From positions 1 through 64,000 of the forward strand of contig CAZNLH010000003.1 of the NCBI GenBank assembly GCA_964573995.1: DNA of 64,000 nucleotides. The letters run 5' to 3'. Shown here in pieces: positions 1 to 8,264 of this stretch; within the stretch, counting starts at the first letter, position 1; every line of letters begins with the position of its first letter. A model generated the notes under the pieces. It searched no databases and was not told where the DNA came from. It was given only the letters and a program-made list of their open reading frames with translations. The stretch is from CAZNLH01 sp964573995. GTDB taxonomy: Bacteria; Gemmatimonadota; CAZMKB01; CAZNLH01. The translations under genes were made by a program, and so were the position numbers.

Positions 1-12
1 CGGGCCCCACGC

Positions 13-318
13 TCAGAAAACGAGGTCGACTCCGAAATAGATCCCGCCCGGATGGTATACATGGCGGTGGTATCCGAAGCGAGGGCTGTAATAGTAACCT
101 GACCTCCAGACACACGCCGTATGATACGCCGGGACGTAGCGTACTACTACAGGACGGGGACGAGGAACCACAACCCGGTGCACCCTTGCCCGCCTGACCA
201 CCACATATCGCCTTCCGCAGTATGCAGCCGCTTCTCCGGCGCCGGCCAGTGACATCGCCGCAAGGAGTAGTATCAGGATCGCGCTCCTCGGGTGTATCTT
301 CGATATCTTGCTCTTCAT
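13..318 (-). CDS. small secreted Tyr/Arg/Val-rich protein, unknown function
   Basis: About 101 residues. The ATG at 318 is chosen because GAGGGGAGAAAG lies just upstream and it opens a typical signal peptide (MKSKISK, then a hydrophobic run ending near AGAGEAAA). The mature part is short and basic. It holds one Cys-Gly pair, a VVVRRARVHRVVV / RPRPVVVRYVP stretch, a Tyr/His-rich segment, and ends GVDLVF. I do not recognise a family with certainty; similar short YXX-rich exported proteins are common and often annotated only as hypothetical. An upstream in-frame ATG at 369 would add a non-signal leader without a ribosome site. It is probably monocistronic from the promoter at 466-494. Confidence 0.6.
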   Translation of the reverse strand: MKSKISKIHPRSAILILLLAAMSLAGAGEAAAYCGRRYVVVRRARVHRVVVPRPRPVVVRYVPAYHTACVWRSGYYYSPRFGYHRHVYHPGGIYFGVDLVF

Positions 319-446
319 CGTACTTTCTCCCCTCTGGTGAAAATGCCTAAAGCAACGTCGCTCGTGCATCCAGGAAGCAGGAACCGTACCATGGAAGACA
401 AAAGAGTAGAATAGTCCTCCTAAAGTGGATTACAAAATGTATATAA

Positions 447-460
447 CTTATTATAATAAG
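447..460. promoter_or_regulatory. 14-nt perfect palindrome at the predicted start site
   Basis: CTTATTATAATAAG is a perfect dyad lying immediately downstream of the -10 box. Position and symmetry suit an operator for a dimeric repressor, but the surrounding 45 nt are very AT-rich, so chance symmetry is possible. No cognate regulator is encoded nearby. Confidence 0.3.
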
Positions 461-465
461 AACAT

Positions 466-494
466 ATTATATAGGCAGCACAGTACCCGGTGAA
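466..494 (-). promoter_or_regulatory. candidate sigma70-type promoter for the small secreted protein
   Basis: On the minus strand, TTCACC (489-494), a 17-bp spacer and a perfect TATAAT (466-471). Transcription would start near 459, inside the palindrome at 447-460, and leave a leader of about 140 nt before the ATG at 318. The -35 box matches consensus at four of six positions. Confidence 0.5.
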
Positions 495-625
495 GAGTTG
501 ATGGATTGTGTCCTGGGTGGGTGTTAAAGGCCTGGAAATGTCCTAATAAGTAGACAATACTGCAAACAGACAAGGTCGCGCGACGGCCCTGAGTTGATAA
601 GTTAATGGACCTATTCCGTCATGTC

Positions 626-1444
626 TTATTTATCGACGTCATCCTTCGGCAGCCCTTCGGCCATATTACCACCGATGTCCTTCCCCGCGGTATGCTGAAT
701 TGAACCAAGTGCCTGCACGAATGGCCTGAAGAGATCGATCGGAACCGGGAAGATCGTTGTGGAATTGTTCTCGGAAGCGACCTCCGTAAGAGTCTGCAAG
801 TAACGGAGTTGTAGGGCAATTGGAAACCTCGAGATGATTTCCGCTGCCTCCGTAAGTTTCTGGGCCGCCTGGAACTCTCCCTGGGCATTGATTACCTTCG
901 AACGTCGCTCCCGCTCCGCCTCGGCCTGTTTTGCCATAGCGCGCTGCATCTCTTGTGGTAGATCGATGTGCTTTACCTCCACGTTAGAAACCTTTATTCC
1001 CCATGGATCGGTGTGCTTGTCGAGTATTATCTGGATCTCATGATTGATCTTCTCGCGTTCGGATAGGAGTTCGTCCAGTTCAGATTCACCGAGAATGCTC
1101 CTGAGGGTAGTCTGAGCGAACTGAGATGTGGCATAGAGGAAATCCTCCACCTCGACCACGGACTTCTCCGGATCCATTACGCGGAAGTAAACCACCGCAT
1201 TCACCTTGACCGAGACATTGTCCTTGGTAATAATATCCTGGGGCGGCACGTCCATGGCGACTATCCTGAGGCTCACCTTTACCATCCTGTCGATCATGGG
1301 TATCAGAATGATCAGGCCCGGCCCCTTGGCGCCTATCAGGCGCCCCAATCGGAAGATAACCCCGCGTTCGTACTCCCGGAGTATCCTGATGGAGTTCATC
1401 AGGAACAACACGATGATGACTATCAACGTAAACAGGACAGACAT
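626..1444 (-). CDS. slipin / stomatin-like SPFH (band 7) membrane protein
   Basis: 272 residues. A single N-terminal hydrophobic segment (about residues 2-17) is followed at once by the SPFH domain (REYERGVIFRLGRL, near residue 23), then an Ala/Glu/Arg-rich helix (AKQAEAERERRSKVI) and a short hydrophilic tail. This is the layout of bacterial slipins, which scaffold membrane microdomains. The ATG at 1444 has a strong AAAGGAGG ribosome site. It follows the NfeD protease gene by 27 nt. Slipin-NfeD pairs are a known conserved arrangement in which the NfeD serine protease can cleave the slipin, so the two probably act together in membrane quality control. Confidence 0.9.
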   Translation of the reverse strand: MSVLFTLIVIIVLFLMNSIRILREYERGVIFRLGRLIGAKGPGLIILIPMIDRMVKVSLRIVAMDVPPQDIITKDNVSVKVNAVVYFRVMDPEKSVVEVEDFLYATSQFAQTTLRSILGESELDELLSEREKINHEIQIILDKHTDPWGIKVSNVEVKHIDLPQEMQRAMAKQAEAERERRSKVINAQGEFQAAQKLTEAAEIISRFPIALQLRYLQTLTEVASENNSTTIFPVPIDLFRPFVQALGSIQHTAGKDIGGNMAEGLPKDDVDK

Positions 1445-1471
1445 GCTAACCTCCTTTATCAGGCACCGTAC

Positions 1472-2839
1472 TCATGGTCGATCGGAAGACTCTTCCACCT
1501 TGAGTGTCATATGGTTCCGTCCAATGATCCTGACCTTGCACCCTTTCTTTATTGGCTCCTCGGAGACCGCCGACCACAACTCTCCGTGCACAAAGACCCT
1601 CCCGCCCGGCTTCAGGTTCGTTTGGGCGGTACCGATCTCCCCGATGAGGCCCTCTCTCCCGGTCACGGGTCTCCTGTGGTGCGCCCTGAGCACAAGGCCA
1701 AGTGCAAGGACGAAGAAGGCCGCGGTGGCCAGGACCGTCGGGACGATTACACCCCATGAAATCCTCATGTAGGGGTAATCTGGACCTATAAGCATCAGGG
1801 AACCAAGGACCATCGAGAAGATCCCACCTACCGTAAGCAACCCGAAACTCGTGATCTTCACCTCTGCGATAAACAAGATAATCGCCAGGATGATCAGCGC
1901 CAGCCCGGCATAATTTATCGGAAGCCATTGGAAGGCATACAAGGCCAGGATAATCGAAATCACACCAACAACCCCCGGGAGGATCGCTCCCGGGTTCGAC
2001 AGTTCGAAATAGATACCCACAGCCCCCAGCAGCATCAGGAGATAGGCAACGTTGGGGTTGGTTATTATCCTCAAGAAGCGATATCTGAGGGGCATCTCGA
2101 CCTCCACTACGGCCGCCCCCTTAGTGTGCAAGGTCCTCTCCTGATCATTCACCAATACCGTGCGCCCGTCGATCTTCTCCAGGAGGTCCACCAAGTTTGG
2201 ACAGATGAGGTCTATGACCCCAAGTCTCAGGGCATCCTCCGCAGTGATCGACACCGATTCGCGAACCGCCTTTTCGGCCCATTCCGCATTTCTCTTCTTC
2301 TCGCTGGCTATGGCCCGGATATAGGCAACGGCATCGTTGAGCACCTTCTCTTCCATGGTCCCCGACTCGCTCTTCCCCTTTTCCTCCTGCCCACCACTAC
2401 CTCCAAGCCCACCCACTCCCATCATGACCGGATGGGCGGCACCGATGTTTGTCCCGGGCGCCATCGCTGCAATGTGTGAGGCGAGGGTTATCCACACCCC
2501 GGCCGAAGCGGCCCTTGAACCCTTCGGGTATACAAAGACCACAACCGGGATGGTCGCCGACATGATCTCCTTAACCATCTCCCTCATGGACAGATCGAGA
2601 CCGCCCGGCGTGTCGAGTTTGATCACGAGGCACTCGGCACTTTCTTCCTCGGCACGCTTTAGGGTCTCTATCGAGTAATTGGCGATGGCCGGGCTTATGA
2701 TCCCATTGATCTCCATCACCCAGACCGCTCCCGAGTCTTCACCGAGTGCCCGATCGTGTGGGTACATGAGGGAAAAAGCGAAGAAGGCCGCGATCATAAA
2801 CCGACCAACGATCCGTCCTCCCTTGCACGCCCTTATCAT
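1472..2839 (-). CDS. NfeD-family membrane-bound serine protease (ClpP-like + NfeD domains)
   Basis: 455 residues from the ATG at 2839, which has an AAAGGAA site; a GTG at 2878 is the alternative. A signal sequence precedes a ClpP-like domain. The nucleophile is predicted as the Ser in RAASAGVW and the general base as the Lys in AEKAVRES, a Ser-Lys dyad. Four to five membrane helices follow (around YLLMLLGAVGIYFEL to FFVLALGLVL). The C-terminal NfeD OB-fold starts about GREGLIGEIGTA and includes GGRVFVHGELW. This is the full-length 1b type. Upstream it touches xerD; downstream is its usual slipin partner. Confidence 0.9.
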   Translation of the reverse strand: MIRACKGGRIVGRFMIAAFFAFSLMYPHDRALGEDSGAVWVMEINGIISPAIANYSIETLKRAEEESAECLVIKLDTPGGLDLSMREMVKEIMSATIPVVVFVYPKGSRAASAGVWITLASHIAAMAPGTNIGAAHPVMMGVGGLGGSGGQEEKGKSESGTMEEKVLNDAVAYIRAIASEKKRNAEWAEKAVRESVSITAEDALRLGVIDLICPNLVDLLEKIDGRTVLVNDQERTLHTKGAAVVEVEMPLRYRFLRIITNPNVAYLLMLLGAVGIYFELSNPGAILPGVVGVISIILALYAFQWLPINYAGLALIILAIILFIAEVKITSFGLLTVGGIFSMVLGSLMLIGPDYPYMRISWGVIVPTVLATAAFFVLALGLVLRAHHRRPVTGREGLIGEIGTAQTNLKPGGRVFVHGELWSAVSEEPIKKGCKVRIIGRNHMTLKVEESSDRP

Positions 2840-2878
2840 CCAAACATTCCTTTCTCGTGCTATCGCTTGAACATCCAC

Positions 2879-3790
2879 CTATCCCCTCGGATGAAAGGTT
2901 CGGTGGACCCTCTTCAGGTAATCCCTGCTGAGGTGGGTGTATATCTGGGTCGTCGAGATGTCCGAGTGACCGAGCATCTCCTGAACCGCCCTCAGGTCCG
3001 CTCCTCCCTCCAAGAGGTGAGTGGCAAAGGAGTGGCGGAGGGTATGAGGACTCGCCTTCTTCTTTATCCCGGAAGACTTCAGGTACCCGTTGAGAATCTT
3101 CCACACTCCTACCCTCGAAATCGGTCTCCCGAGATGGTTGAGGAAAATCCTCTCGCTCCCGGCATCCCCGGCCCTCCTCTCCCTCAAGTAACGTCTCAGC
3201 CATGTTATTGCACTTCGCCCGATAGGCACGACTCTCTCTTTTCTACCCTTACCCATTACACGGATGAACCCCTCTCTCATGTCTATGTCGTTCAGGCGCA
3301 AGTTTATCAACTCGGAGACGCGCACACCGGTCGCATATAGCACCTCCATAATGGCCCGGTCTCTGGTTGAAGATGCCTTCCCGGAAGGGGATTCCAGCAA
3401 CCTCTCAACCTCTATTCGATTCAAGACAACGGGGAGCCTCCTCCATCGCTTTGGGGAATCGATGAACTTAGTGGGATCTCTCGCCACAAGGCCCTCCCGC
3501 TTCAGGAAGCGAAAATATGCCTTGATGGAGGATATCTTGCGCGAAATAGAAGTCTCCGCGAGGCGCTTCCGTTTCTTCAGGAAAAAGAGGTAATCCAGTA
3601 GAATATGCTGATCAATTCCGCCCGGATCGCCGATATCCTCCAGTCGGACATATTGAAAGAACTGCTTCAGATCCCCACGATAAGATGCAGTTGTGGCACG
3701 CGATAGCCCTCGCTCGATCTCAAGGTGATCAAGAAAATTTAACAGGAAGAAGTGGTCTTCTGATCGTCCATCCGATACCCAGGTGTTCAT
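2879..3790 (-). CDS. xerD: tyrosine recombinase XerD/XerC type
   Basis: 303 residues, the normal Xer length. The N-terminal SAM-like core-binding domain covers residues 12-100 and the catalytic domain the remainder. The catalytic set is visible: Arg in GVRVSEL, Lys in GKGRKERVVP, His-x-x-Arg in HTLRHSFA, His in LGHSDI and the nucleophilic Tyr in IYTH. XerCD resolve chromosome dimers at dif. The gene sits in a housekeeping operon 12 nt after uvrC, and no attachment sites or phage genes flank it, so it is a core recombinase and not an integrase. XerC versus XerD cannot be settled from this window; XerD is the closer look. GAGGTG precedes the ATG. Confidence 0.88.
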   Translation of the reverse strand: MNTWVSDGRSEDHFFLLNFLDHLEIERGLSRATTASYRGDLKQFFQYVRLEDIGDPGGIDQHILLDYLFFLKKRKRLAETSISRKISSIKAYFRFLKREGLVARDPTKFIDSPKRWRRLPVVLNRIEVERLLESPSGKASSTRDRAIMEVLYATGVRVSELINLRLNDIDMREGFIRVMGKGRKERVVPIGRSAITWLRRYLRERRAGDAGSERIFLNHLGRPISRVGVWKILNGYLKSSGIKKKASPHTLRHSFATHLLEGGADLRAVQEMLGHSDISTTQIYTHLSRDYLKRVHRTFHPRG

Positions 3791-3802
3791 CGTCTCATCA
3801 CC

Positions 3803-5626
3803 TCAACGATCAAGATGCGATTTAACTCTCCTTGACAGTCCCTCGGAGAATCCCTTGATGCGGCTTATCTCCTGCACCGATGCGTTCTGAAGCCTCGCGA
3901 CAGATCCGAATGCACGCAAGAGTTCCCTCTTCCGAGCACTCCCTATCCCGGGTATGTCATCGAGTATTGATGCCTTGTAATGCCTTGACCTGATCTTCCT
4001 ATGATATCCTATTGCAAAACGATGCGCCTCGTCCCTGAGACGGCACAGTATGTGAAGGGCCGGTGATTCCCCGGGTATCCGAATCGGTTCCCCACAATCC
4101 GGTCGATAGACCTCCTCCTCCCTCTTTGCCAGGGCGAAGATCGGTATGTCCTCGAGGTCGAGGCCCTTGAGGACATCCACCCCGGCCGATAACTGGCCTT
4201 TACCCCCGTCCAGCAGTATGAGGTCGGGCAGGTCTCCGATGCCGGCCTTTCGAAGGAGATACCTCTTAAGGACCTCCCTCACCATAGCAACATCATCCTG
4301 TCCAGATACCTCTCGGATCCTGAAGCGACGGTACTCGTCCTTCCGCGGCAGACCGTCGTCGAACCTGACAAGGGAGCCGACTGCGTCACACCCTGCAATC
4401 TCCGAGATGTCGACGCATACAAGCGTCCTCGGGACAACCTCCAGGCCCAGATAGCGCCTGATCTCCGCCAGGGCGAGCCCCGAGCGGGATGAGGTGCTGT
4501 TTCTCTTCACCTTTAATTGAGCCATTAGGAAGCGACAGTTTTTCATGGCCAGGTCGACCAATTTCCTCTTTTCCCCCCTCCGGGGGACCCTAAATGTAGG
4601 GGCCTTGCGGCCGCGGCCTGCGAACCAATCTGCCAACAATGAGACTTCATCACACGGGCAAGGAAGGAGTATCTCGTCCGCCACATCCTGCTCGGTCTGG
4701 TAATAGAGGGTGAGAAAGAGGGACAGGACGTGCGATTCTTCATGCCCTTCGGCATTATCAAGGTAAATATGGCGACTCCCAAGGAGCCTCCCATCCCTTA
4801 CCTTCATTACCAGTCCACATACATCACTCCTATCAAGGCAAAGGGCGACCAGGTCCTGATCCCCTCCACGGACGGACAGGACCTTCTGTTTCTCCTGCAC
4901 GGTCTTGAGACATCCAATCCTGTCCCTGTACTTCAACGCGGATTCGTAGTCCATCCGCTCCACGGCCTTCTCCAGCCTCCGTTCCAGGTCCCGTATGATC
5001 TGCTGGTTCTTACCCGACAGGAAGAGGATGACCTCTCGTATTACCTGCCGGTATTCCTCGCTTGTCTGCCTGCCGATACATGGACCGTTACACTTGCCTA
5101 TATGGTAATCGAGGCAGGCCCTTCCAGGGGTGTCGTTCGGTAGATCATATCGGCAACTGCGGACCGGAAAAATCTTTTTAATCAGTTTCAAACTGGCCCT
5201 CATCTTCTTTACCGCCGTATATGGACCGAAGTACCTGGAACCATCGCCCGACACCCTTCGAGTGACAAGGACTCTCGGGAAGGCCTCTTTTACAGTTATC
5301 TTTATGTAGGGATAGCGCTTGTCATCCTTGAGGTTGATGTTATACCGCGGAGAATGTTCCTTGATCAGGTTGCTCTCCAGTATGAGGGCCTCCACCTCGC
5401 CGTCGGTTACAATCCATCGGATATCCTCGACCCTGGATACCATCGAGTCGATCCTCGGGTGGATGGGCCTCGATGGCTGAAAATAGCCCCGGACCCTCGT
5501 CCTGAGATCACGCCCCTTGCCGACATATAATATCTCTCCCCTGCGCCCTATCATCAGGTAGACACCCGGTTCATTGGGGATGGAGGCAACCTTCGCAGGT
5601 AATGATTCTTTAAGAGCGGAGTTCAT
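3803..5626 (-). CDS. uvrC: UvrABC excinuclease subunit C
   Basis: 607 residues, normal for UvrC. Domains in order: GIY-YIG endonuclease at the N-terminus (PGVYLMIGRRGEILYVGKG), the Cys-rich segment (CRYDLPNDTPGRACLDYHIGKC), a UVR motif around residue 210 (MDYESALKYRD), the RNase H-like nuclease domain (LVCVDISEIAGCDAVGSLV; LILLDGGKGQLSAG) and C-terminal helix-hairpin-helix pairs (IPGIGSARKRELL; IKGFSEGLSRRVK). It makes both incisions in nucleotide excision repair. It is the first gene of the uvrC-xerD-nfeD-slipin run, behind the promoter at 5740-5768. Confidence 0.97.
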   Translation of the reverse strand: MNSALKESLPAKVASIPNEPGVYLMIGRRGEILYVGKGRDLRTRVRGYFQPSRPIHPRIDSMVSRVEDIRWIVTDGEVEALILESNLIKEHSPRYNINLKDDKRYPYIKITVKEAFPRVLVTRRVSGDGSRYFGPYTAVKKMRASLKLIKKIFPVRSCRYDLPNDTPGRACLDYHIGKCNGPCIGRQTSEEYRQVIREVILFLSGKNQQIIRDLERRLEKAVERMDYESALKYRDRIGCLKTVQEKQKVLSVRGGDQDLVALCLDRSDVCGLVMKVRDGRLLGSRHIYLDNAEGHEESHVLSLFLTLYYQTEQDVADEILLPCPCDEVSLLADWFAGRGRKAPTFRVPRRGEKRKLVDLAMKNCRFLMAQLKVKRNSTSSRSGLALAEIRRYLGLEVVPRTLVCVDISEIAGCDAVGSLVRFDDGLPRKDEYRRFRIREVSGQDDVAMVREVLKRYLLRKAGIGDLPDLILLDGGKGQLSAGVDVLKGLDLEDIPIFALAKREEEVYRPDCGEPIRIPGESPALHILCRLRDEAHRFAIGYHRKIRSRHYKASILDDIPGIGSARKRELLRAFGSVARLQNASVQEISRIKGFSEGLSRRVKSHLDR

Positions 5627-5739
5627 GATTCACCAAGAATGAAAGGAGGCCATCCTGATCGGCCGGCGTTTCAAGTGATTTTACGTATGGAGCACAAGTG
5701 ACCGTTGGATGGCATCGACCAAATACACTCAACGATAAT

Positions 5740-5768
5740 AGTATAAATGATTTCCCGCCACTCATCAA
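5740..5768 (-). promoter_or_regulatory. candidate promoter of the uvrC-xerD-nfeD-slipin operon
   Basis: TTGATG (5763-5768), 17-bp spacer and TATACT (5740-5745) on the minus strand, in the gap between the murJ stop and the uvrC start. Predicted start is near 5733, giving a leader of about 105 nt. Confidence 0.55.
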
Positions 5769-5777
5769 GTTAAAAAC

Positions 5778-7316
5778 TCACCGCCCCCTGATGCCCGCCA
5801 GGCGGGCCACCAGGAGATACGTTCCAGCCATCATTCCTGCAACCAATAGCAACCAGAGGGACCGCTGTATAAATCCGCCTGCGACAGCACCCGCCGGGGA
5901 ACAGCGCCATGTCAGCAGTCCTACACCCAACATCACGGCACAGGCGGCCAGCATTATCGCCAGCCTCATGCCGGCCTTCCTGTCCATCACTCTGTTTCCT
6001 GCCTTGCCTGAAAGCCCGACCGCAAGGAGACCGACATGGAGATAGGCGGCAACAGATGTCGCCAGCGCGATTCCCCTGACACCGATCCAATGCATCAGCA
6101 AGACGCTCAGGAGGATATTTGTAAGCGTCGCTATGACCGCCCGGATCATTGGTGACCTGGTATCCTGCAGGGAATAGTAGCCTGAAGCGAGTATCTTGAC
6201 CGAGCCGAACGCCGGGAGACCGATCGCGTAGAGGAGTAAGACGCCTCCCACGCGCTGAACCGCCTGAGATCCGAATGATCCCCGTTGATAAATGAGGGCG
6301 ACTACCTCGTTCGGGAAGGCGATGAGGAAGACCGTGGCGGGGAGGAGATAGAAGAGGGTCCGCTGCCACCATTGCACAACCTCCGCCAGGTGATTGGAGG
6401 TGGACAAATCATGATCGGCGTTTGTTCTTGAGAGCGATGGCAGGGCAACCATGGCCACGGATGCCCCGAAGAGCCCCAGTGGGAATGTATAGAGGCGGGC
6501 TGCAAAGTTGAGGGCGGCCAGGCTCCCCTGCTCGAGGAAGGACGATAGGAAGGTGTCAACGAGAGAATTGATCTGGTTCACCCCGAGAGCGATTACAACC
6601 GGCACGAACAACACCCCTATCCTCCGGATATCCGACAACCCGGGGTCCCATTCAAGGCGGATTGCGTATCCCTCCTTTACAAGAGCGGGGACCTGAACCA
6701 GGAACTGCAGGGCCCCACCTATGAGCACTCCCCAAGCAAGGGCATAGATGGGATCCGGCTCAAAGTAAACACCAAGAACGAGAATAAAAAATATCTGTGA
6801 GCCGGAGAGGCAGATCGGTGCCACAGCAGGCAGGAAGAACCTTCCCCGGGTGTGCAGGATACCCATGGACCAGGCCCCAAGGGTCAAAAAGGCAAAAAAG
6901 GGGAATGCGATCCGCATCACATGTGCGGCGAGATCGTGGACCTCCGGGGAGAAACCTGGGGCGATTGCCGAAATAATCGTCGATGAGAAGGTAATGCCTA
7001 CGAGACAGAGCGCGCCTGAGATAACCAGGAGAATAGAGAAAAGCGCACGCGTGAGATGGACCGAGGTCTCCCTCCCGCAAGAGGCCTGTACCCGAGACAA
7101 GACCGGAATGAAGGCCGCGGAAAGACTTCCCTCACCAAGGAGAGTCCTGAAGAAATTGGGTATCCGGTAAGCAGCATAGAAGGCGTCCACCTGAGGACTG
7201 AGGCCGAAAAATCCCGCGATTACCATCTCTCGCAGGAAACCAAAGATTCGGCTGATCAGTATCCCGGACATGGCGGAGATGGTAGATCGACTGCGAGTTG
7301 TTTCTCCTGTTTCCAT
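5778..7316 (-). CDS. murJ: lipid II flippase MurJ (MviN)
   Basis: 512 residues from the ATG at 7316; an upstream in-frame start would run into tRNA-Ala. Many hydrophobic helices (about 14, as in the MOP superfamily). Typical MurJ stretches include SRIFGFLREMVIAGFFG near the N-terminus, AYRIPNFFRTLLGEGSLSAA, and RLYTFPLGLFGASVAMVALP. It exports lipid-linked peptidoglycan precursor across the inner membrane. It starts 48 nt after the 3' end of tRNA-Ala and is probably read through from the tRNA promoter. Confidence 0.95.
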   Translation of the reverse strand: METGETTRSRSTISAMSGILISRIFGFLREMVIAGFFGLSPQVDAFYAAYRIPNFFRTLLGEGSLSAAFIPVLSRVQASCGRETSVHLTRALFSILLVISGALCLVGITFSSTIISAIAPGFSPEVHDLAAHVMRIAFPFFAFLTLGAWSMGILHTRGRFFLPAVAPICLSGSQIFFILVLGVYFEPDPIYALAWGVLIGGALQFLVQVPALVKEGYAIRLEWDPGLSDIRRIGVLFVPVVIALGVNQINSLVDTFLSSFLEQGSLAALNFAARLYTFPLGLFGASVAMVALPSLSRTNADHDLSTSNHLAEVVQWWQRTLFYLLPATVFLIAFPNEVVALIYQRGSFGSQAVQRVGGVLLLYAIGLPAFGSVKILASGYYSLQDTRSPMIRAVIATLTNILLSVLLMHWIGVRGIALATSVAAYLHVGLLAVGLSGKAGNRVMDRKAGMRLAIMLAACAVMLGVGLLTWRCSPAGAVAGGFIQRSLWLLLVAGMMAGTYLLVARLAGIRGR

Positions 7317-7323
7317 GGAGCCT

Positions 7324-7665
7324 TCAGCAGCGGGTGGAAGGAGTTGAGGGCTTAAGGGTGATGATGGTGGAGCAGAGCGGAGTCGAACCGCTGGCCTCAT
7401 CCGTGCGAGGGATGCGCTCTCCCATCTGAGCTACTGCCCCACCTTCTGCAACAAACCGCAAGCCGCTGAAGACATCGAGTGAGCGGGATGTCACCCGATC
7501 GGCCAACAATAAGATGATCCCCCTGAGACCTTCCATATCCCCAGCAACTTTTTCAATGTCCCTGCCACGCGGCCCCAGGATGACTCGGCAGGGACTAAAT
7601 TCGAGGACGCGAGCAACGTCAAGTATCTCCTCCGGTCCCAACAGGGTGAAATCTCGAATCGCCAT
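7324..7665 (-). CDS. doubtful ORF that reads through tRNA-Ala
   Basis: An ATG at 7665 opens a frame whose first ~75 residues lie upstream of the tRNA and look protein-like (LLGPEEILDVARVLEF, IILLLADRVTSRSLDVF). It then runs through the tRNA, where its translation (VAQMGERIPRTDEASGSTP) is tRNA in disguise. There is no ribosome site; the predicted transcript would be almost leaderless. It may be a degraded gene, a leaderless small protein, or just an untranslated tRNA leader. I recognise no family. Confidence 0.2.
   Translation of the reverse strand: MAIRDFTLLGPEEILDVARVLEFSPCRVILGPRGRDIEKVAGDMEGLRGIILLLADRVTSRSLDVFSGLRFVAEGGAVAQMGERIPRTDEASGSTPLCSTIITLKPSTPSTRC
7365..7440 (-). tRNA. tRNA-Ala (anticodon CGC)
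   Basis: A 76-nt cloverleaf with encoded CCA. The acceptor GGGGCAG/CTGCTCC contains the G3:U70 pair that identifies alanine tRNA. The anticodon stem CATCC/GGATG encloses the loop CTCGCAC (anticodon CGC), and the T arm reads AGCGG-TTCGACT-CCGCT. Confidence 0.96.
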
Positions 7666-7675
7666 TTCTGGATAG

Positions 7676-7704
7676 ATATTAACCCCTCGTGGCATGCGAG
7701 TCAA
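7676..7704 (-). promoter_or_regulatory. candidate promoter upstream of tRNA-Ala
   Basis: TTGACT (7699-7704), 17-bp spacer, TAATAT (7676-7681) on the minus strand. Predicted start near 7669, about 230 nt ahead of mature tRNA-Ala, so the precursor would carry a long 5' leader. Confidence 0.5.
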
Positions 7705-7732
7705 GACAGGCAGGGCAGCACCGGGAGAGGTC

Positions 7733-7761
7733 TTGACTGGACCCGGTTTCCCTTGTATCTT
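7733..7761 (+). promoter_or_regulatory. candidate promoter for the DUF2914 gene
   Basis: TTGACT (7733-7738), exactly 17 bp, then TATCTT (7756-7761). It is divergent from the minus-strand promoter at 7676-7704, with about 30 bp between the two -35 boxes. Predicted start near 7768 gives a 45-nt leader with a strong ribosome site. Confidence 0.6.
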
Positions 7762-7812
7762 AGTATGATGTGGCCCAACGCCCGTTTCGATTCTATGGTC
7801 AAGGAGGAGGTT

Positions 7813-8241
7813 ATGAAAGGAATTGCCGGCCTGTTCGTCGGCCTCGCGTTGACACTCTCATTCCTGCCGGTTCCGCTACTGAGCCAGCCCCAGGACAAGA
7901 TTGAGATCTCCCGGATGGTACTATGCGAGGGGATAAATGGCCGTGAACCAGTCAACCCGTCCGAGGATTTCTCTCCAGACATAAACCGGATTTATTGCTT
8001 CACGGAAATCAGGAATATCGGCGCTCCCACCACTGTGACCCACCGCTGGTTTTATAATGATAAACTGGTGGCAGAAGTTCCACTCAACGTTGAAGGCAGC
8101 CGTTTCAGGACATGGAGTTCGAAACGGATACCTCCCCAGGACGGAGGCATTTGGAAGGTAGAAGTAGTAGGCGAATCCGGACAGGCATTGGGTGAAATCG
8201 ACTTTCGTGTAAGCGCGGTAGACGCGGCAACCGGCAATTAA
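7813..8241 (+). CDS. secreted DUF2914-domain protein
   Basis: 142 residues from the ATG at 7813, preceded by AAGGAGGAGG. A signal peptide (MKGIAGLFVGLALTLSFLP) ends near LLSQPQD. The rest matches the DUF2914 pattern: early conserved Cys (RMVLCEGI), a YCFTEI strand, the VTHRWFYNDKLVAEVPL segment, an RTWSSKR turn and a GGIWKVEVV strand near the end. DUF2914 is an all-beta periplasmic domain of unknown function, seen alone or fused to other modules. The hydrolase gene follows 23 nt later, so the two are probably cotranscribed. Confidence 0.75.
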   Translation: MKGIAGLFVGLALTLSFLPVPLLSQPQDKIEISRMVLCEGINGREPVNPSEDFSPDINRIYCFTEIRNIGAPTTVTHRWFYNDKLVAEVPLNVEGSRFRTWSSKRIPPQDGGIWKVEVVGESGQALGEIDFRVSAVDAATGN

Positions 8242-8264
8242 TCCACCTGGTTTCAAGCCCACGC

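Noticed and set aside
2879..3790. Phage or island integrase
   Set aside because: The tyrosine recombinase lies in a housekeeping operon between uvrC and nfeD with no attachment sites or mobile genes.
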